NCBI GenBank assembly: GCA_014384285.1
Contig: JACNGE010000014.1
Coordinates: 276,513 to 340,512, forward strand
Length of the DNA: 64,000 bases
Source of the DNA: Actinomycetota bacterium
GTDB taxonomy: Bacteria > Actinomycetota > Acidimicrobiia > Actinomarinales > Actinomarinaceae
Reading direction: 5' to 3'
Shown piece by piece: positions 60,737-64,000 of this stretch (within the stretch, counting starts at the first letter, position 1; the number at the start of each line of letters is the position of its first letter). The position numbers and the translations under genes are program-made. The notes beneath the pieces were generated by a model. It saw only the letters and a list, made by a program, of their open reading frames with translations. It was not told where the DNA came from and searched no databases.

Positions 60737-61430
60737 CAATCTTGACCACATAGCAATAATTATGGATGGTAATGGGCGGTGGGCAGAGAAAAAAGGTTTG
60801 GAAAGAACAGCAGGCCACGCAGCAGGTGAAGAGTCACTTTCAAAATCTATTCACTGGGCACTGAGTAATAATTTAAAGTGGTTAACGGTCTACGCTTTTT
60901 CAACTGAAAATTGGATGAGAAGCTCAGACGAGGTAGAATTTTTGATGTTCTTCAACAGAGATCTTCTAAAAAGAAGAAGAGAAGAATTTAACAAACTTGG
61001 TGTCCGTTTTCATTTTTTAGGAGATTTAAATGATGAAAAAATTCCTGAAGAAAACAAACTTTTAATGTCAGAAACTGAAGAAATGACATCTTCAAACACT
61101 AAATTAAACTTAGTATTTGCTTTCAACTATGGGTCATACAATGAAATTCATAATGGTATTACAAATTTCATTAATGAAAATAAACAAAATGTGGATATAG
61201 ACTATGTAAATAAACAATTTCGAGATTATTTATATATTCCGCAGATGCCGGACCCAGACTTATTGATAAGAACAGCAGGTGAACAAAGATTAAGTAACTT
61301 TCTACTATATCAACTTAGCTACACTGAACTTATGTTTTTTGAAACGTTATGGCCAGAGTTTAGCGAAAAAGATCTTAATAAAGCTGTAGAGGAGTTTTCA
61401 AAAAGAAAGAGAACATATGGAAAAGCCTGA
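60720..61430 (+). CDS. uppS: Isoprenyl (undecaprenyl) diphosphate synthase
   Basis: This 236-aa cis-prenyltransferase builds the C55-type lipid carrier. The pyrophosphate-binding motif IIMDGNGRWAEKKG, the FSTENWMRS segment and the C-terminal PDPDLLIRTAGEQRLSNF (shortened PDLLIRTAGE) are intact. The frame extends upstream to 60651 within ybeY, but ATG 60720 gives the normal N-terminus. It overlaps glyS by 14 nt. Its product is recycled by UppP (5.5 kb). Confidence 0.95.
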   Translation: MNLKDNNLDHIAIIMDGNGRWAEKKGLERTAGHAAGEESLSKSIHWALSNNLKWLTVYAFSTENWMRSSDEVEFLMFFNRDLLKRRREEFNKLGVRFHFLGDLNDEKIPEENKLLMSETEEMTSSNTKLNLVFAFNYGSYNEIHNGITNFINENKQNVDIDYVNKQFRDYLYIPQMPDPDLLIRTAGEQRLSNFLLYQLSYTELMFFETLWPEFSEKDLNKAVEEFSKRKRTYGKA

Positions 61431-62715
61431 TAAAGAATTATTTGAAAAGATTGTGAAAATTGCACAAAACAGAGGTTTTGTATTCAATGCTTCCTCAATA
61501 TACGGAGGGTTAAGAAGTTCATATGACTACGGTCCATTAGGAAAGCTATTGAAAGATAATATTTCAAAACTTTGGTGGGAATCCTTAAAAACATCTGATA
61601 TAAGAATTTATCCAGTGGACACAGCAATTATCCAAAGTACAGATGTTTGGAGGGCCTCAGGCCATTTAAGTGAATTCTCAGATCCAATGGTTGAATGCAA
61701 AAATTGTAATTCTAGGTTCAGAAGTGATATTGTTTTAGACCCCCCTTGCTGTGATCAGCAAGATTTGACTAGTCCAAAAAACTTTAATTTAATGTTTGAA
61801 ACCAATATTGGACCAGTGAAAAATGAAAATTCACAAGTTTTTTTAAGGCCAGAAACTGCTCAAGGTATTTTTGTAAATTTTGAAAATGTTCTTAGAACCA
61901 TGAGAGCTAAGCTTCCATTTGGAATAGCCAATATAGGTAAATCTTTTAGAAATGAAATAACTCCTGGTCAGTTTATCTTCAGAACAAGAGAATTCGAACA
62001 AATGGAAATTGAATTCTTTTGTAAAGAAGAGGATGCAGCAGAGTGGAAGCAGTACTGGACAGATAAAAGACTTGATTGGTATATAAACCTTGGATTAAGA
62101 AAAGACTTTTTAAGATTAAGACCTCATGAACCAGATGAATTGGCTCACTATGCTAAATCAACAACGGATATTGAATATCTTTATCCCTGGGGATGGGGAG
62201 AGCTTGAAGGTATTGCAGATCGTGGTAATTATGATCTCATGGCTCATCAGGAAAAGAGTGGAAAAGACCTAACCTATTTTGACTCAAAAGATAACACAAA
62301 GCACCTTCCATCTGTTATTGAACCTGCAGGTGGATTGACAAGAACAGTCTTCGCGTTATTACTTTCTACCTATAAAGAAGAGCAGCTTGAAAACGGAGAG
62401 ACAAGAACTCTCTTTAAAATGAATTTTGACGTGGCTCCAATCCAAATAGCAATTTTACCTCTCAGTAAAAAAGATGAATTAATAATTATATGTAATCAAA
62501 TAAACAGTCTTCTCTCAACTCAATTTCGAACTGAAATTGATGTAACTCAGTCAATTGGTAAAAGATATAGAAGACAAGATGAAATTGGTACCCCAAGTTG
62601 TATAACTGTTGATTTTGAATCATTGAGTGACAATTGTGTAACTGTAAGAAACAGAGACACAATGGAACAAGAACGTATTGAAATAAATTCCTTAGTTAAA
62701 TATTTTAAGAATTGA
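61417..62715 (+). CDS. glyS: Glycyl-tRNA synthetase, alpha2 (eukaryote/archaeal-like) type
   Basis: This 432-aa class II synthetase is the single-chain dimeric form found in actinobacteria rather than the alpha2beta2 GlyQ/GlyS type. Motifs are SIYGGLRSSYDYGPLG at the N-terminus, a Cys pair region CKNCNSRF and CC that may bind zinc, FRPETAQG-like LRPETAQGIF, FRNEITPGQF and GLTRTVFALL. The anticodon-binding domain occupies the last 100 residues. It overlaps uppS and stops 1 nt before dnaG. Confidence 0.95.
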   Translation: MEKPDKELFEKIVKIAQNRGFVFNASSIYGGLRSSYDYGPLGKLLKDNISKLWWESLKTSDIRIYPVDTAIIQSTDVWRASGHLSEFSDPMVECKNCNSRFRSDIVLDPPCCDQQDLTSPKNFNLMFETNIGPVKNENSQVFLRPETAQGIFVNFENVLRTMRAKLPFGIANIGKSFRNEITPGQFIFRTREFEQMEIEFFCKEEDAAEWKQYWTDKRLDWYINLGLRKDFLRLRPHEPDELAHYAKSTTDIEYLYPWGWGELEGIADRGNYDLMAHQEKSGKDLTYFDSKDNTKHLPSVIEPAGGLTRTVFALLLSTYKEEQLENGETRTLFKMNFDVAPIQIAILPLSKKDELIIICNQINSLLSTQFRTEIDVTQSIGKRYRRQDEIGTPSCITVDFESLSDNCVTVRNRDTMEQERIEINSLVKYFKN

Positions 62716-62716
62716 T

Positions 62717-64000
62717 ATGGGTATTGCCAAAGATTCCATAGAATCCCTAAAACTAAAAGCAAAAATTAGTGACTTCATTCTCAGTTCAACAACAGGAAAG
62801 TTACGAGGGAACAAAGGAATGGCCCTCTGCCCATTTCATGGAGAGAAAACGGCGAGCATGAGTTTTACAGATGAAGAGAATCTATTTCACTGCTTTGGGT
62901 GTAAAGAGGGTGGTGATATTTTTAAATATATACAACTAATCAATAATGTTGAATTTCAAGAATCAGTTGAAATTGTTGCAGAAAAGTATGCTTTCAATTT
63001 AAGATATACAGATTCACAATATGAATCAAATCAAAAAAACTTAATCCAAAAACTGAAAATAATTTCGGATTATTTTTTAGAAAATATGAATAAATCAAGC
63101 TCTGCAAATCCTAAAAAATATCTAGCTACCAGAAAAATTGATAATCATGATATAAAAAATTTTAAGTTAGGTTATGCAGAACTTGATGAAAAACTATTTT
63201 ATGAATTCTGTGAAACAAACCAAATTAATAAACAAAATCTTCAATCTTTAGGATTATTAAGTGAAAAACAAAATTTATTATTCAGAGACAGGATATTATT
63301 TCCAATAACTAATTTCAGAAATGAGACAGTTGCTTTTGGCGGAAGAGCTTTAAGTGACTTTGGTCCTAAATATCTTAACTCTGCAGAATCTCAAATCTAT
63401 AAAAAAAATAGGACTCTTTACTTTACCAGTAATTTTTTAAAAAGCGTTAAAGAGTCAAATGAGATAATTATTGCAGAAGGGTATTTTGACGTTATTGCTT
63501 TCAATCTCTTAGGGTATAGTAACGCCGCCTCTCCTTCAGGAACAGCGTTAACGGTTCAACAGTTGGAACAGTTATCTAAATATTCTACGAATATAATATT
63601 ATCCTTTGATAACGATACCGCTGGTGTAAACGCAACAAAAAGAATCCTTGAATTGAAAGATTCCATAAGTAGAGATTTAAATTTGACATGTATTGTTCTT
63701 CCCGATGAGTATAAAGATATCGGTGAATATTATGAAAAAGGTAATTTAAATGTTGAAGAATTAATTCAAAACAAAGTAGATTTAATTGAGTTCTGTATTG
63801 ATGCATTATTAGATGAGGTTTCAGATAATGATAAAAGAAAAATATTTACTGAGTTTAAAAATCTAATTTCATCATTAGGCCCCTTAGATCAAGACTATGC
63901 TTTTGACAAGCTTTCAGTAAAGATTGACACACCTAAAGATGTTCTAATTAAAGAGTTAAAACATAAGCAATTAAATAAAATTACAAAAGAAAATCTCTCT
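62717..64000 (+). CDS. dnaG: DNA primase DnaG, 3' truncated by window
   Basis: The frame is open from ATG 62717 to the window end (428 codons). The N-terminal CHC2 zinc domain has C38, H41, C59 and C62 (CPFH and CFGC). The TOPRIM catalytic core shows IIIAEGYFDVIAF and DNDTAG. The C-terminal DnaB-interacting domain lies beyond the window. It makes RNA primers for replication. glyS-dnaG proximity is usual in actinobacteria, often with dgt between, which is missing here. The only marker of a start is its position 1 nt after the glyS stop. Confidence 0.95.
   Translation, partial: MGIAKDSIESLKLKAKISDFILSSTTGKLRGNKGMALCPFHGEKTASMSFTDEENLFHCFGCKEGGDIFKYIQLINNVEFQESVEIVAEKYAFNLRYTDSQYESNQKNLIQKLKIISDYFLENMNKSSSANPKKYLATRKIDNHDIKNFKLGYAELDEKLFYEFCETNQINKQNLQSLGLLSEKQNLLFRDRILFPITNFRNETVAFGGRALSDFGPKYLNSAESQIYKKNRTLYFTSNFLKSVKESNEIIIAEGYFDVIAFNLLGYSNAASPSGTALTVQQLEQLSKYSTNIILSFDNDTAGVNATKRILELKDSISRDLNLTCIVLPDEYKDIGEYYEKGNLNVEELIQNKVDLIEFCIDALLDEVSDNDKRKIFTEFKNLISSLGPLDQDYAFDKLSVKIDTPKDVLIKELKHKQLNKITKENLS

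Noticed and set aside
1-64000. CRISPR arrays, insertion sequences, prophage or integrase genes
   Set aside because: No regularly spaced direct repeats, transposase, integrase or phage structural genes were seen; the Cas4-like nuclease is not near cas genes.
1-64000. Known riboswitches (TPP, cobalamin, SAM, glycine, ydaO)
   Set aside because: No leader longer than about 100 nt with recognisable conserved cores precedes any gene; the only structured leader is the cimA attenuator.

Overview
The window is a gene-dense, AT-rich chromosomal segment (roughly one third G+C by eye) from a streamlined bacterium that I read as an actinobacterium. Three things support this. (1) The gene order tig-clpP-clpX-valS-folC-ndk-mreBCD-PBP2-rodA-RNase E/G-rplU-rpmA-obg-proB-proA-nadD-rsfS-leuS-holA(like)-rpsT-lepA-rsmE-HIT-phoH-ybeY-uppS-glyS-dnaG is the classical actinobacterial order. 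(2) Actinobacterial-type families are present: a PDZ/Lon-S16 YlbL-like protease, a UPF0182 membrane protein and an LppM-like lipoprotein. (3) The initiator tRNA has a C1.U72 mismatch of the kind I remember from actinobacteria. With this base composition and compactness, a marine 'Candidatus Actinomarina'-like lineage is the best guess; that name is inference.

Layout. 1-3.7 kb: YlbL protease (cut by the window start), UPF0182 protein, tRNA-fMet. 3.8-8.1 kb: thioredoxin-like TlpA with a 45-aa membrane microprotein, Mrp ATPase, UppP with a 50-aa Cys/His microprotein, PlsY, a small membrane protein and a hotdog thioesterase. 8.1-11.7 kb: a GMC/long-chain-alcohol-oxidase-like flavoprotein divergent from an unusual double-module Fe-S PD-(D/E)XK nuclease-like protein. 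11.7-20.6 kb: aconitase, PdxH, RNase PH, RdgB, LppM-like lipoprotein, citramalate synthase, acetyl-CoA synthetase and a second hotdog thioesterase. 20.6-21.25 kb: six tRNA genes in two divergent groups. 21.3-42.3 kb: protein quality control, valS-folC-ndk, the Mre/PBP2/RodA cell-elongation block, RNase E/G, L21/L27/Obg, proline synthesis, a MoxR/CoxE pair and nadD. 42.3-45.1 kb: TrkH/TrkA potassium uptake on the minus strand. 45.2-51.1 kb: rsfS, tRNA-Ala and a surface-glycan cluster (flippase, Wzy-like polymerase, glycosyltransferase) that also holds serC and a SerK/DUF1015-like gene. 51-64 kb: leuS to dnaG, with dnaG cut by the window end.

Genes are packed with 1-20 nt overlaps, and three convergent pairs overlap at their 3' ends. 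Many first genes have a TANNNT box 7-12 nt upstream of the start codon, suggesting leaderless mRNAs, while others carry AGGAGG-like ribosome binding sites.

The strongest discovery-type signal is a complete-looking transcription attenuator in front of the isoleucine-pathway gene cimA (about 16.52-16.61 kb). It has an 8-residue leader peptide with five Ile codons, four of them consecutive, then an 11-bp antiterminator-like hairpin that excludes a GC-rich terminator followed by nine T. Other points of note are serC, whose conserved N-terminus can only be reached from a non-canonical start (AUA/AUC) overlapping the upstream stop codon; a nuclease-like protein built from two Fe-S modules of which one appears catalytically dead; a SerK-like gene translationally coupled to serC; and a strongly shortened HolA-like protein.
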